Shown here: positions 8,202-15,742 of the stretch, piece after piece
Layout of the letters: every line of letters begins with the position of its first letter
Position numbering within the stretch: the first letter of the stretch is position 1
Assembly: GCA_963575745.1 (NCBI GenBank)
Contig: CAUYUJ010004763.1
Span: 22,501-57,500, forward strand
Length of the DNA stretch: 35,000 bases
Direction: 5' to 3'
From: Prorocentrum cordatum
Taxonomy: Eukaryota > Sar > Dinophyceae > Prorocentrales > Prorocentraceae
Notes under the pieces: generated by a model
Databases searched by the model: none
The model's input: only the letters and a program-made list of their open reading frames with translations
Told to the model about the DNA's origin: nothing
Translations under genes and position numbers: made by a program

Positions 8202-9555
8202 TGCCCGCTGGTCCCCCCTGCGGGTGCTGATCTCGACGCCGGATGGCGACGTATACGAAGAGCTGTACGACATGTCTGACGGGACCTTGGCTGCGGTTCG
8301 CTTCGAGGACGACCGGCGCACCCGCCCAGCTGGCCTGGAGGTCGGGAACCTCTACCGTTTCCGGCGCGCGCTGACGGCGGCCGAGGAGGTGGCCATCAGG
8401 AACGAGGTGGACGCCTACGCCCGCGACGTGTTCCTCGACGCGGAGCGAGCGGCCGGGCGGCCCGGGGTGGTGCCTCCGGCGGGCGCTGCCGTCTACTTCA
8501 CGTTCGCGGCCGCTGCTGGTGGCGCGGTCGCGCCTGGGCCCGCTCCCGGCGCCCCTGCCGCCGGGGGAGGGGCGGCTGTGGCCGCCGCGCTGGCTGTGGT
8601 GCCGGCTGGCCCCGCCGCGCCCGCGGCTGGACCGCCTGCTGGGGCCGCCCCAGTTGCGGCAGCCGCTGCACCGCTCGCCGCGGCTGGGGCTCCCGCAGGC
8701 CCCTTGGGGCCGAATGCCGTGCCTGGGGCTGACGGACAGTGGGTCTACGTCGAGACCACGACGACGGCCCGGCGCGGGGACCCTGTCACGATGGACGGGA
8801 CGGAGCTCGTCCGGGGGGCTATCGGCCTGAAGCAGGACGCTGGCGGGAGCTGGTCGGCCATCCGGCTGATCACGACCTCGCAGGCCGCCTACCGAGGCGC
8901 CGAGGCCCTCGCTGATGCCCGCCTCCAGCCTGTGGCCCTGCTTGGTGACGGCTCGCGGCAGCGCGTGCAGTTCCACGAGAGTGTCGACAGGCTCCGCGAG
9001 GAGCCCTTCCCCGACTGGCCGCTGGACGGCCCAAGGACCACACTATGGTGCCTCCGCTTCTTGGACAGGAAGCGCGGAGGGGCCATCGAGCACTTCCACC
9101 AGTTCGTGTCCTACTACCGGCTGTCCCGCGATGACTTCGGGGTGACGCACTACGAGTCCATCATGAGGATGGTCGACTACCTGATGACGTGGGATCTCCT
9201 CGACTTGCCCAATGTGGTGGGCGTCGAGGTCATGCTGCGGCAGGCGCAGCTGTACGAGTACATGTACGCCATGGAGTACGAGGCGCGCGACTCGGGCGTC
9301 TCAGCTGCTGTCTCGGCCGAGGGCGAGCCCAAGGCGAAGGCGAAGGGCAAGCCCAAGAGCCGGGGCGGCGGTGGCTTCTTGAAGTTCGGTTTCGTGGATG
9401 AGGTGGGGGTCTTCACGGGCACGGCCCGCGAGGACGGCCGCATGATGGTGGCTCCGGCACTCCTGGAGCACGTGGCCAAACAAGTGGAGCGCGACGCTGG
9501 AATCCTTAAGCAGATCAGGAAGGCTAAGGAAGAGCGCCGCGCTCTGGCTCCATGA
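8086..9555 (+). CDS. DIRS element ORF2: gag-like protein, 489 aa
   Basis: Occupies the gag position before RT. An N-terminal globular part (about 1-125) includes RRVWGRVIQDPTDARWSPL and VGNLYRFRRALTAAEE. An Ala/Pro/Gly linker follows (about 126-210). The C-terminal domain (about 215-400) includes VQFHESVDRLREEPFPDWPL, GPRTTLWCLRFL, and a helical run around ESIMRMVDYLMTWDLLDLPN. A Lys-rich KAKAKGKPKSRGGGG stretch and a basic tail end the protein. I associate the GPRT.LWCLR block with a multicopy dinoflagellate retroelement family (memory, not a search). The ATG sits inside ORF1, and the stop shares bases with the next start (ATGA at 9552-9555), which suggests coupled termination and reinitiation. 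No zinc knuckle is seen. Confidence 0.8.
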   Translation: MAQEQAPPGVRRWAWAQYAGAPLWHQRRVWGRVIQDPTDARWSPLRVLISTPDGDVYEELYDMSDGTLAAVRFEDDRRTRPAGLEVGNLYRFRRALTAAEEVAIRNEVDAYARDVFLDAERAAGRPGVVPPAGAAVYFTFAAAAGGAVAPGPAPGAPAAGGGAAVAAALAVVPAGPAAPAAGPPAGAAPVAAAAAPLAAAGAPAGPLGPNAVPGADGQWVYVETTTTARRGDPVTMDGTELVRGAIGLKQDAGGSWSAIRLITTSQAAYRGAEALADARLQPVALLGDGSRQRVQFHESVDRLREEPFPDWPLDGPRTTLWCLRFLDRKRGGAIEHFHQFVSYYRLSRDDFGVTHYESIMRMVDYLMTWDLLDLPNVVGVEVMLRQAQLYEYMYAMEYEARDSGVSAAVSAEGEPKAKAKGKPKSRGGGGFLKFGFVDEVGVFTGTAREDGRMMVAPALLEHVAKQVERDAGILKQIRKAKEERRALAP

Positions 9556-12500
9556 TGGAGCGGGGCCTGGAGGCGGACTCCCCGACCGCCTTCAGCGACT
9601 CTCGAGGGGGCTTCGCGGATATGGCTTCCCGCGCTGCAGATGTACATGAGGCTCAGCCAGCTCGTCAGCGACGGCATCGGGATCTCTTTCCGCTCCCTGT
9701 GCCCGCCGGTGGTGAGCGCAGTTTTGTGGCTACTGACCTTTCTCGCACAACTAAGAGGCGACTCCACAGGACCAGTCACCGCGGCGAGATGGTCGTCGAC
9801 GCCATCCGCGCCATGAATGAGATGTACACTGGTTCGAGCTGTCCGCGGCCCACCGGCCTCACTGGCCCTACGACCGCCCAGCAGGAGGCTCTGGCGGTGA
9901 TCCAGGAGGCCGTCGACGCCTTCGGAGTGCCCCCGCCCGACCTCACTCCCGCAGGAGCCCTCGAGGAGCTCCGCGTCGCGCAGTCATACGACCAGGAGTC
10001 TGCCGTGATTGCGCCGGTGACCTTCGACCGCGTCGATCTGATCTCCCTGCCGAGCGTGGGCTCCGAACCGAAGTCCTTGTCTGCACTCATCGGGGATGAC
10101 AGCATGAGTATTGGTCACCGCCTTCAAGAACTACTTTTGCCCCGTGAGCGGGGGCTTGCCCGGGTCGCGGAGCACGCTCCGAAGAGGGCGTATTCGGATC
10201 CCAACTTGAGGAACCCTCGCCTATATAAGAAAGTATTGCACCGTCTTGTGTCATCGCACCTCGTTGAGTTTCATACCGATGCGTTGAGCTCAGTGGGAAT
10301 GTTCTTCGTCTATAAGAAGTCAGGGGCCCTGAGGCTCATACTTGATGGCCGGATCCCGTCCCAGTTGTTCGACGAGCCCCCCAAGGTGAAGCTGGCGACT
10401 GGGGCCGCGTTCTCTCAGCTCCGGGTTGACAGTCGGGAGCCTGTGTGTGTCGCTGGTGTGGACATCGCGGATGCCTTCTATACCATGTTGCTCCCACCTT
10501 GGCTTCGTCGGTACTTCGGACTCCCTAAGATCAGGGCTGGTGAATTGGGGATCTCGGTCGATGCGAATGGAAGGCCCGTGGCGCCTACGCAGTGGGTCCA
10601 TCCGTGCTTCAGGTGTCCTCCGATGGGATTCAGTCTCAGTCTTTGGTTGTGCCAGTCAGTGAATGAGATTGTCTCGCGGCGTGCTGGCCTCGTCAGGCCG
10701 GAGCGTGTCCTGGTGGATCGCCTGCCTGCCCCTGTCGTCGACTCGGGCGTTGTTCATACCGAATACGTCGACAACTTCGTTGCGCTGTCGCTATCGGAGG
10801 CCTCTGCTATTGCTGTTGCCCGTCAGGTCGATCATCATATGCGTGCTGTGGGACTGCCTACTCACGGGGTGGAGAGCGGAGTGGGCGGGGAGACTCTTGG
10901 TTGGTCCTTCGACTCGAACTCGCCCGTGATCTCGCTCAACCCCAGGCTTAGATGGAAGCTGTACCTTGGGATTCAGGAGGTCCTCCGACGTGGGTTCTGT
11001 TCTGGAAAGGAGATGGTGAGGATCGTCTCGCACATCACGTCCAGGGTGCTCATTAGGAGGGAGCTCCTCTCGTGCCTGGGGGCCGTCTACAAGTTTGGGG
11101 AGGTATACCACAATCGTGCCGCTAAGCTCTGGCCCGTCGTCCGTCGTGAACTACGCTGGGCTCGGGCTCTCCTCATCTTCTGCAGCAGGGACCTCGGGCT
11201 GCCCTTCGACACCACCCTCACGTGCCTGGATGCGTCGTCTTGGGGTTTTGGAGTTACCCAGCGGGAGGTCTCTGAGGACTCGGTCAAGCGTCTGGCCCGG
11301 TACAACGAGCGTTGGAGGTTCTCTCGGGAAGCTGAGCGCCAACGCCTTGGGCCCCGAGCCGCTGCTGTCCCTGGTCAAGGCTCCTCAGGAACCGTCCCGG
11401 ACGGGCCCGAAGTCTCCGACGTGGACCCTAGCTTCGAGGAGGTCCCGCCCGACATCTGGAGGGACCACTGGCACCCGGTCCTCTCGGTGCCCTGGCGGCG
11501 CCCAGCCCCTCAGGTCATCCTGGAGGCCAGGTCCGGCGTGATGGCGCTTAAGCACAAGCTTCGCTCCAAGAGGTCCTTTCGGAAGGCCCACGTAATGCTG
11601 AATGACGCCATGGCTCCCATCTTGGCTCTGGCAAAGGGGCGGTCTTCGGCGCCCGCCCTCCTCGCCGTCTGCCGGCAGGTGGCATGTCTGCTGCTGGCCT
11701 CAGGCTCGGCGGCGTACTGGAGGTGGCTGCCGTCCGAGTTCAACTCTGCCGACCCAGCATCACGGAACCGGCCTGGTGCTAGGCCCGAGGCGTGGTATGC
11801 TCCAGCGGTCGTCGCCCCAGGGAGCGTCTGCTGCCAGCCCGTCGGGCGTCCTTCGCAGGCGGCCCGCGGCGGCTCCAGCGGCCCCAGCGCCCACCCACCT
11901 TGGGCGCCGGAGCCGCTCCCAGAGCGCAGCTGCGCTGTCCTGGGGGGATCAGGCGGACCGCCGAGTTGCCAGGAGGCGCGCCTTCCCCGCCGCCAACACG
12001 GCGGCGACCTCGGGCTCGCTGACCTTCCTGGAGACGCAGGCCGTGGGGGAGGCGACCCGCCGGGACTATGCCGACAGGGTCTCGAAGTTCACGGCGTGGG
12101 CGACCTCGGTCCGACTGCCGATCGTGGAGGTGCCCGATCTGGACGTCGCACTGGTGACCTTCTTCAACCAGCTGTTCTTCGACGGCTACCCGAGCGAGGA
12201 GGCGACGAAGTACATGGCGGCACTGGCTCATTGCCGCGCGGCGCCCGGCCGACTGCAGGTGGCCTTCCCGAGGGCCGCTCGTGCTGCGAAGGGCTGGGCC
12301 CGGCTGGTGCCGCCACGATCTCGGCTGCCGCTGCCCTGGCCGATTGCCTGCCTGATGATCGACTGGATGCTGGATGCAGGCGAGACGACAGCGGCGGCGG
12401 CGACGGCGGTCTGCTTCGCGCTGTACCTTCGGCCGGCAGAGCTGCTCAGCCTGACGCGCGAGCAGGTGATCCCGCCTGCCGAGGGCGCCCCGCCGGGGCG

Positions 12501-13757
12501 AACCTTCCTGAACTTCTGGTCGGTGGTCCTGCATCCGATGGAGTGCGCTCAGCCTTCGAAGACGGGAGTCTACGACGAGGGCCTCCTTCTGGACAGCCCG
12601 GAGTTCACCTGGCTGCCACCGTTGCTGCAGGCGCTGCGGGCCCGAGCCGCGCCAGGCGGCCGCGTCTTCGACATGAGCTACAACCAGTGGGCCTTGGTCT
12701 TCAGGCGTGCTGCGACAGCGCTGCACCTCGGCGTCCTGGGGCCGCCGACGCTCTACACCCTCCGACACGGGGGGGCCTCCCACGAATACCTCGCAAAGTT
12801 CAGAAGCCTCGACGAGATCAAAAAGAGGGGGAGGTGGGTGTCGGACTCGTCCCTACGGCGCTACACCAAAGGGGGCCGCGTGGCAGAGCAGATGCGACGG
12901 CTTCCGATCTCCGAGCAGCGCCACGCCACGCGCCTGGTCGACACCATTGGCGGGCGCCTCTCCAAAATCTAGCTCGGTCTGTAGAGGACGCCGGCCAACC
13001 CGTGTTCCTGGAAGTGTTCAGCGGGTCAGGGCGCCTCTCTCTGGCGTGGCGGCGTGTCTCCCGCGGCCGCCTGGCCGCCTTTGAGCTGGACCTCAGGCAT
13101 GACCCGGCTTCAGACCTTCTGCAACGCCGAGTTCAGCAGCTCGTTCGCGGATGGCTTCGGTCAGGCCTTGTGGCAGCTGTGTGGTTGGGCACGCCTTGTC
13201 AGTCGATGTCGCTCGCGCGCAACCGACCAAATGGCCCCCCTCCGCTCAGAAGCAGCTCGCACCCTCAGGGCCTCCCTGGATTGTCGCCTGGTGATGCTCT
13301 GAAAGTTTTGCAAGGCAATAGGCTCTGTGCGTTCAGTTTTAGTCTTTTTGAGTTAGCGCTGTCTCTTGGGATCCCTGTTGGCCTGGAAAACCCGGGGTCC
13401 TCCTGGCTCTGGAAACAACCTGTGGCTGAAAGAGTCTCGAAGCGGTCCGGGGTCCAGCGCTTAACCGTGGACTTCTGCGCTTTCGGCACTCCGTGGCGAA
13501 AACGCACTGCAATCCTTTATGCTAATGCTGACCTGTCAAGTCTGCGTCCTTTCAAGTGCTGTGGTAGAGGTATTTGCTCGTTCTCAGGTAAGCCCCACAT
13601 CGAACTCGCCGGCAAAGATAATGCCGGCCGCTTTCTTACGGCTATCGCCGAACCGTACCCAAGTGATATGTGTGTACATATTGCTCGTGCGTTTCTCAAT
13701 GCACATCGGAACCATGTGTTTCGGGGGATGTTTTCTAAAGTGGCCCCTCGCCTTTAA
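9552..13757 (+). CDS. DIRS element ORF3: reverse transcriptase-RNase H with C-terminal cytosine-MTase-like domain, 1401 aa
   Basis: RT motif A is VAGVDIADAFY (D304), motif B RCPPMGFSLSLWLCQ, and motif C YVDNF (residues 405-409), with Asn where YxDD has its second Asp. RNase H follows with LDASSWGFG (D560) and ends EFNSADPASR (D734). Residues about 750-1140 are low-complexity and coincide with the tyrosine recombinase coded in the other frame, so they are probably a translated shadow. At about 1151 real protein resumes: VFLEVFSGSGR (SAM-binding motif I), GTPCQSMSLAR (PCQ at 1215-1217, like C5-methyltransferase motif IV) and VGLENPGSSW (ENP at 1279-1281, motif VI), then FCAFGTPWRK and CSFSGKPH. 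No ATG precedes the MTase in this frame below the recombinase. It is therefore made as part of ORF3 or by a frameshift from the recombinase, whose stop at 12970 is directly before it. Confidence 0.9.
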   Translation: MMERGLEADSPTAFSDSRGGFADMASRAADVHEAQPARQRRHRDLFPLPVPAGGERSFVATDLSRTTKRRLHRTSHRGEMVVDAIRAMNEMYTGSSCPRPTGLTGPTTAQQEALAVIQEAVDAFGVPPPDLTPAGALEELRVAQSYDQESAVIAPVTFDRVDLISLPSVGSEPKSLSALIGDDSMSIGHRLQELLLPRERGLARVAEHAPKRAYSDPNLRNPRLYKKVLHRLVSSHLVEFHTDALSSVGMFFVYKKSGALRLILDGRIPSQLFDEPPKVKLATGAAFSQLRVDSREPVCVAGVDIADAFYTMLLPPWLRRYFGLPKIRAGELGISVDANGRPVAPTQWVHPCFRCPPMGFSLSLWLCQSVNEIVSRRAGLVRPERVLVDRLPAPVVDSGVVHTEYVDNFVALSLSEASAIAVARQVDHHMRAVGLPTHGVESGVGGETLGWSFDSNSPVISLNPRLRWKLYLGIQEVLRRGFCSGKEMVRIVSHITSRVLIRRELLSCLGAVYKFGEVYHNRAAKLWPVVRRELRWARALLIFCSRDLGLPFDTTLTCLDASSWGFGVTQREVSEDSVKRLARYNERWRFSREAERQRLGPRAAAVPGQGSSGTVPDGPEVSDVDPSFEEVPPDIWRDHWHPVLSVPWRRPAPQVILEARSGVMALKHKLRSKRSFRKAHVMLNDAMAPILALAKGRSSAPALLAVCRQVACLLLASGSAAYWRWLPSEFNSADPASRNRPGARPEAWYAPAVVAPGSVCCQPVGRPSQAARGGSSGPSAHPPWAPEPLPERSCAVLGGSGGPPSCQEARLPRRQHGGDLGLADLPGDAGRGGGDPPGLCRQGLEVHGVGDLGPTADRGGARSGRRTGDLLQPAVLRRLPERGGDEVHGGTGSLPRGARPTAGGLPEGRSCCEGLGPAGAATISAAAALADCLPDDRLDAGCRRDDSGGGDGGLLRAVPSAGRAAQPDARAGDPACRGRPAGANLPELLVGGPASDGVRSAFEDGSLRRGPPSGQPGVHLAATVAAGAAGPSRARRPRLRHELQPVGLGLQACCDSAAPRRPGAADALHPPTRGGLPRIPRKVQKPRRDQKEGEVGVGLVPTALHQRGPRGRADATASDLRAAPRHAPGRHHWRAPLQNLARSVEDAGQPVFLEVFSGSGRLSLAWRRVSRGRLAAFELDLRHDPASDLLQRRVQQLVRGWLRSGLVAAVWLGTPCQSMSLARNRPNGPPPLRSSSHPQGLPGLSPGDALKVLQGNRLCAFSFSLFELALSLGIPVGLENPGSSWLWKQPVAERVSKRSGVQRLTVDFCAFGTPWRKRTAILYANADLSSLRPFKCCGRGICSFSGKPHIELAGKDNAGRFLTAIAEPYPSDMCVHIARAFLNAHRNHVFRGMFSKVAPRL
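11797..12972 (+). CDS. DIRS element tyrosine recombinase, nested in ORF3 in another frame, 391 aa
   Basis: Tyrosine recombinase signatures in order are LYLRPAELLSL (catalytic Arg, residue 212 from this ATG), TLYTLRHGGAS (R323, H324; the usual first His is Tyr), KKRGRWVSD (W347) and LRRYTK (nucleophile Y356). The N-terminal SAM-like core-binding half starts near TFLETQAVGEATRRDY. The frame is open back to 11602, but that part is a shadow of RNase H, which ends about 11760. The ATG at 11797 lies just after it and is the most sensible start. In DIRS elements this enzyme integrates a circular DNA intermediate in place of an integrase. The whole gene lies within ORF3, one frame apart. Its stop is immediately followed by the MTase domain in the ORF3 frame. 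Confidence 0.88.
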   Translation: MLQRSSPQGASAASPSGVLRRRPAAAPAAPAPTHLGRRSRSQSAAALSWGDQADRRVARRRAFPAANTAATSGSLTFLETQAVGEATRRDYADRVSKFTAWATSVRLPIVEVPDLDVALVTFFNQLFFDGYPSEEATKYMAALAHCRAAPGRLQVAFPRAARAAKGWARLVPPRSRLPLPWPIACLMIDWMLDAGETTAAAATAVCFALYLRPAELLSLTREQVIPPAEGAPPGRTFLNFWSVVLHPMECAQPSKTGVYDEGLLLDSPEFTWLPPLLQALRARAAPGGRVFDMSYNQWALVFRRAATALHLGVLGPPTLYTLRHGGASHEYLAKFRSLDEIKKRGRWVSDSSLRRYTKGGRVAEQMRRLPISEQRHATRLVDTIGGRLSKI

Positions 13758-13800
13758 GTCGAGTCTCCAGACATATGGTTTCGGAGTTCTCCGATTTTGT

Positions 13801-13939
13801 GGTGTTGTGCTGACTGCCGTCGGTCTCGAGGACTGGCGCCTGATTGCATCCTCTCGTCTAGAGCTCTGGGCACCAGTAAGCACACAGATCAAACCTTCGG
13901 TCTGGCCACTGAGGAAAAGGGCTCCTCGGAGGAACAGAT
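13801..13939 (+). repeat. 139-bp terminal direct repeat, first copy (B1-like)
   Basis: Starts GGTGTTGTGCTGACTGCC and ends GAGGAACAGAT, 44 bases after the ORF3 stop. I find no difference from the copy at 14068-14206. Near its right end it contains CTCCTCGGAGGA, a small palindrome. Confidence 0.95.
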
Positions 13940-14067
13940 GGCAACGCGTGCATGTGAATCTTTTCTGAGAGTGCCTTGAGGACAGGGGGCCGCGCGTCAC
14001 AGCACGCCCGCTACCGATTGTGCTCAAGCTCCCCCCCGAGCCCACCCGCGGAGCAAAATCTACGCGA
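13940..14067 (+). other. 128-bp spacer between the direct repeats (A2-like)
   Basis: In split-direct-repeat elements this position is A2, whose partner A1 would open the element. I searched by eye for pieces of it (GCAACGCGTGCATG, GAGAGTGCCTTGAGG) between 5800 and 7620 and found no convincing copy. A 16-base stretch near 7308 is only loosely similar. Confidence 0.5.
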
Positions 14068-14202
14068 GGTGTTGTGCTGACTGCCGTCGGTCTCGAGGAC
14101 TGGCGCCTGATTGCATCCTCTCGTCTAGAGCTCTGGGCACCAGTAAGCACACAGATCAAACCTTCGGTCTGGCCACTGAGGAAAAGGGCTCCTCGGAGGA
14201 AC

Positions 14203-14206
<4 letters not shown>
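14068..14206 (+). repeat. 139-bp terminal direct repeat, second copy (B2-like)
   Basis: Identical to 13801-13939. It ends where the (TA)n tract begins, the probable right end of the retrotransposon. Confidence 0.95.
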
Positions 14207-14245
<39 letters not shown>

Positions 14246-14251
14246 CACGTA
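14203..14251. repeat. (TA)n microsatellite
   Basis: About 22 TA steps with TG and CACG interruptions, directly at the right end of the retrotransposon. It may be the target site or have grown after insertion. Confidence 0.95.
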
Positions 14252-14337
14252 TATATGTTGTGGCCGTCGGCCTTTCCTGTCAGCGCGCCTGGTTTCTTTC
14301 TTGCTCAGGTCAGAGACATATTGGATGCGTGAATCGG

Positions 14338-14810
14338 AGAGGAGGAGGAGGAGGAGGAGGAGGAGGAGGAGGAGGAGGAGGAGGAGGAGGAGGAGGAGGA
14401 GGAGGAGGGGGGGGGAGGGGGAAGGGGCAGATCAAAGCCAGAGTCGATGAGGAAACTTGGGCATCATGATGACGAGAAAGGGGGCAGGGAGGGCGGGTGG
14501 GATGAGGAGGGGGGGCGTTGGAGGAGAACGGAGACAGAGCAGCAGGAGGAGGAGGAGGAGGAAATCTGGGAACCAGGGGGAGGAAGGAGGGGGAGGAGTA
14601 GGGAGGAAGAGGAGGAGGAGGAGGAAGAGGAGGAGAGATGAGGAGGAGGGAGTTGGAGGCGGAGGATGAGGAAATCGCAGAACAACTCGGAGGAGGGAGA
14701 AGGAGGAAACGCGGATGAGGGTTGAGGAGGATGAGGAGGAGGAGGTGGAGGAGGAGGAGCAGGAGGCACAGGAGGAGGAGGAGGAGGAGGAGGAGGAGGA
14801 GAAGCCCAGG
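14338..14810 (+). repeat. Purine-rich (GGA)n tract
   Basis: A pure (GGA)23-like run (14338-14406) is followed by 400 bases of degenerate GGA/GAA purine sequence. Strand asymmetry is strong. Frames through it give Gly, Glu or Arg runs on plus and Ser, Leu or Pro runs on minus; none is a gene. Confidence 0.93.
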
Positions 14811-15561
14811 GATGCCCCAGGAGGCCACAGGAAGCCCCAGGAGGTCCCAGCATGATGGCGACCAGTGGGAGGAAGTCTCGGACGAGGGGCAGGGCTCGCG
14901 CTAGAGCACGCAGCAGCCCAGCACCGCACCCAATAGACTTTCGAAGGATAGCGCACCATCGTAAAGCGTGCGTGCCATAGTATGGTGTGATTTGAACTCC
15001 TTTCGGGTTCGTGTCTCCCTCCAGGGTTCCGGGGGGCGGGAGACTGCGGCAATCTTGGCTCAAAGTGCAGCAGGGTGCCCACACCTTCCGCAAGGTAGAA
15101 CCGATCTGAGGCGCAGGAGCCACCTATCCGCGGGCAGTCGCGGGCCAGAGCGGCCGCGCATGGCCAACCAAGATCGGGGAAACGCAAGACTCGAGGTCGC
15201 AATAACTCGGGTTTGCCGATGCGTCTTGACGAGCCCCTCCCGGGTTTGGGCGGTTCAGGTTTTGTGGGACGTGTGCAGCGGGAGCTCGCGCTAAATTCCA
15301 GACTGGGTATCGCCATTTCCCTCACGGCCCCGTCAGGCCAGCCCGAGCCCCCCGAGCCCGAGTCCTACCCTGAGATCCGACGGAGGGGGAAAAATCAGAC
15401 CTCGCGAGAAAAAAATACACCGGGGCCCCAGACTCCATCGTCCTGCGCCGTTTTTCGAGCTGGATGGATCTGTGATCATCCCCCTGGCCCGAACCTGGTG
15501 ACAAAGACGCCCGGCGCGAAAAGCAATCGAGAGGCCGGGATCTCGGGGTGCATCTCCCCGA
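14811..15561. other. No gene seen between the purine tract and the RWD exon
   Basis: Mixed-composition sequence with a few CCCCAGGAGG units at its start. Near 15036-15056 the bases CTTGGCTCAAAG recall the end of the spliced leader, but only 15 of 21 positions fit and no gene follows. It may hold the promoter or first exon of the downstream RING/ART gene. Confidence 0.4.
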
Positions 15562-15742
15562 CAAGAGCAGCGGGATGAGCTCGAGTCCGTGCAGGCCATC
15601 TACCACGGCAGCTCCGAAGTGGAGCTCGAGCTCGCCGGCGCGGGAGCGCCCGGCAGCGCCGCGGGGAGCCGGCTGACCGCCAGGGTCACGGTGGAGATCG
15701 AGCGTGGCCGGCAGCTGGAGTTGCACGTCTTCTCGGGGCAGC
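15562..15742 (+). CDS. Exon A: first half of RWD domain
   Basis: Encodes QEQRDELESVQAIYHGSSEV, the typical opening of an RWD domain (acidic/Leu then AIY). An Ala/Gly loop and the strand-like TARVTVEIERGRQLELHVF follow. The frame is open further upstream without an ATG, so the left edge is arbitrary. The end is placed at CAGC before GCAAGC, a GC donor. This leaves one base that joins the two bases opening exon B and restores the frame. Confidence 0.7.

Larger units (their letters stand above)
7617..14206 (+). mobile_element. DIRS-type (tyrosine recombinase) retrotransposon
   Basis: Four overlapping plus-strand ORFs encode a small membrane-like protein, a gag-like protein, RT-RNase H with a methyltransferase-like domain, and a tyrosine recombinase. 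RT plus tyrosine recombinase, with no integrase or protease seen, defines the DIRS order, and a methyltransferase is a known part of DIRS ORFs. The 3' end has two identical 139-bp direct repeats 128 bp apart, resembling the B1-A2-B2 part of split direct repeats. The matching A1 was not found upstream of the ORFs, so the 5' limit is unknown. The open frames and identical repeats argue for recent insertion. Confidence 0.85.

Noticed and set aside
8008-8976. 322-codon minus-strand ORF opposite the gag-like gene
   Set aside because: Antisense shadow of a GC-rich coding region with no independent motifs.
11830-12968. ORF3 frame between RNase H and MTase as a real protein domain
   Set aside because: The other frame carries a clear tyrosine recombinase; this frame is low-complexity Gly/Arg/Pro. 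It may still be translated as a linker.
15036-15056. A fourth spliced-leader relict (CTTGGCTCAA region)
   Set aside because: Only 15 of 21 positions match, the CGTAGCC core is missing, and no start codon with a coding frame follows.
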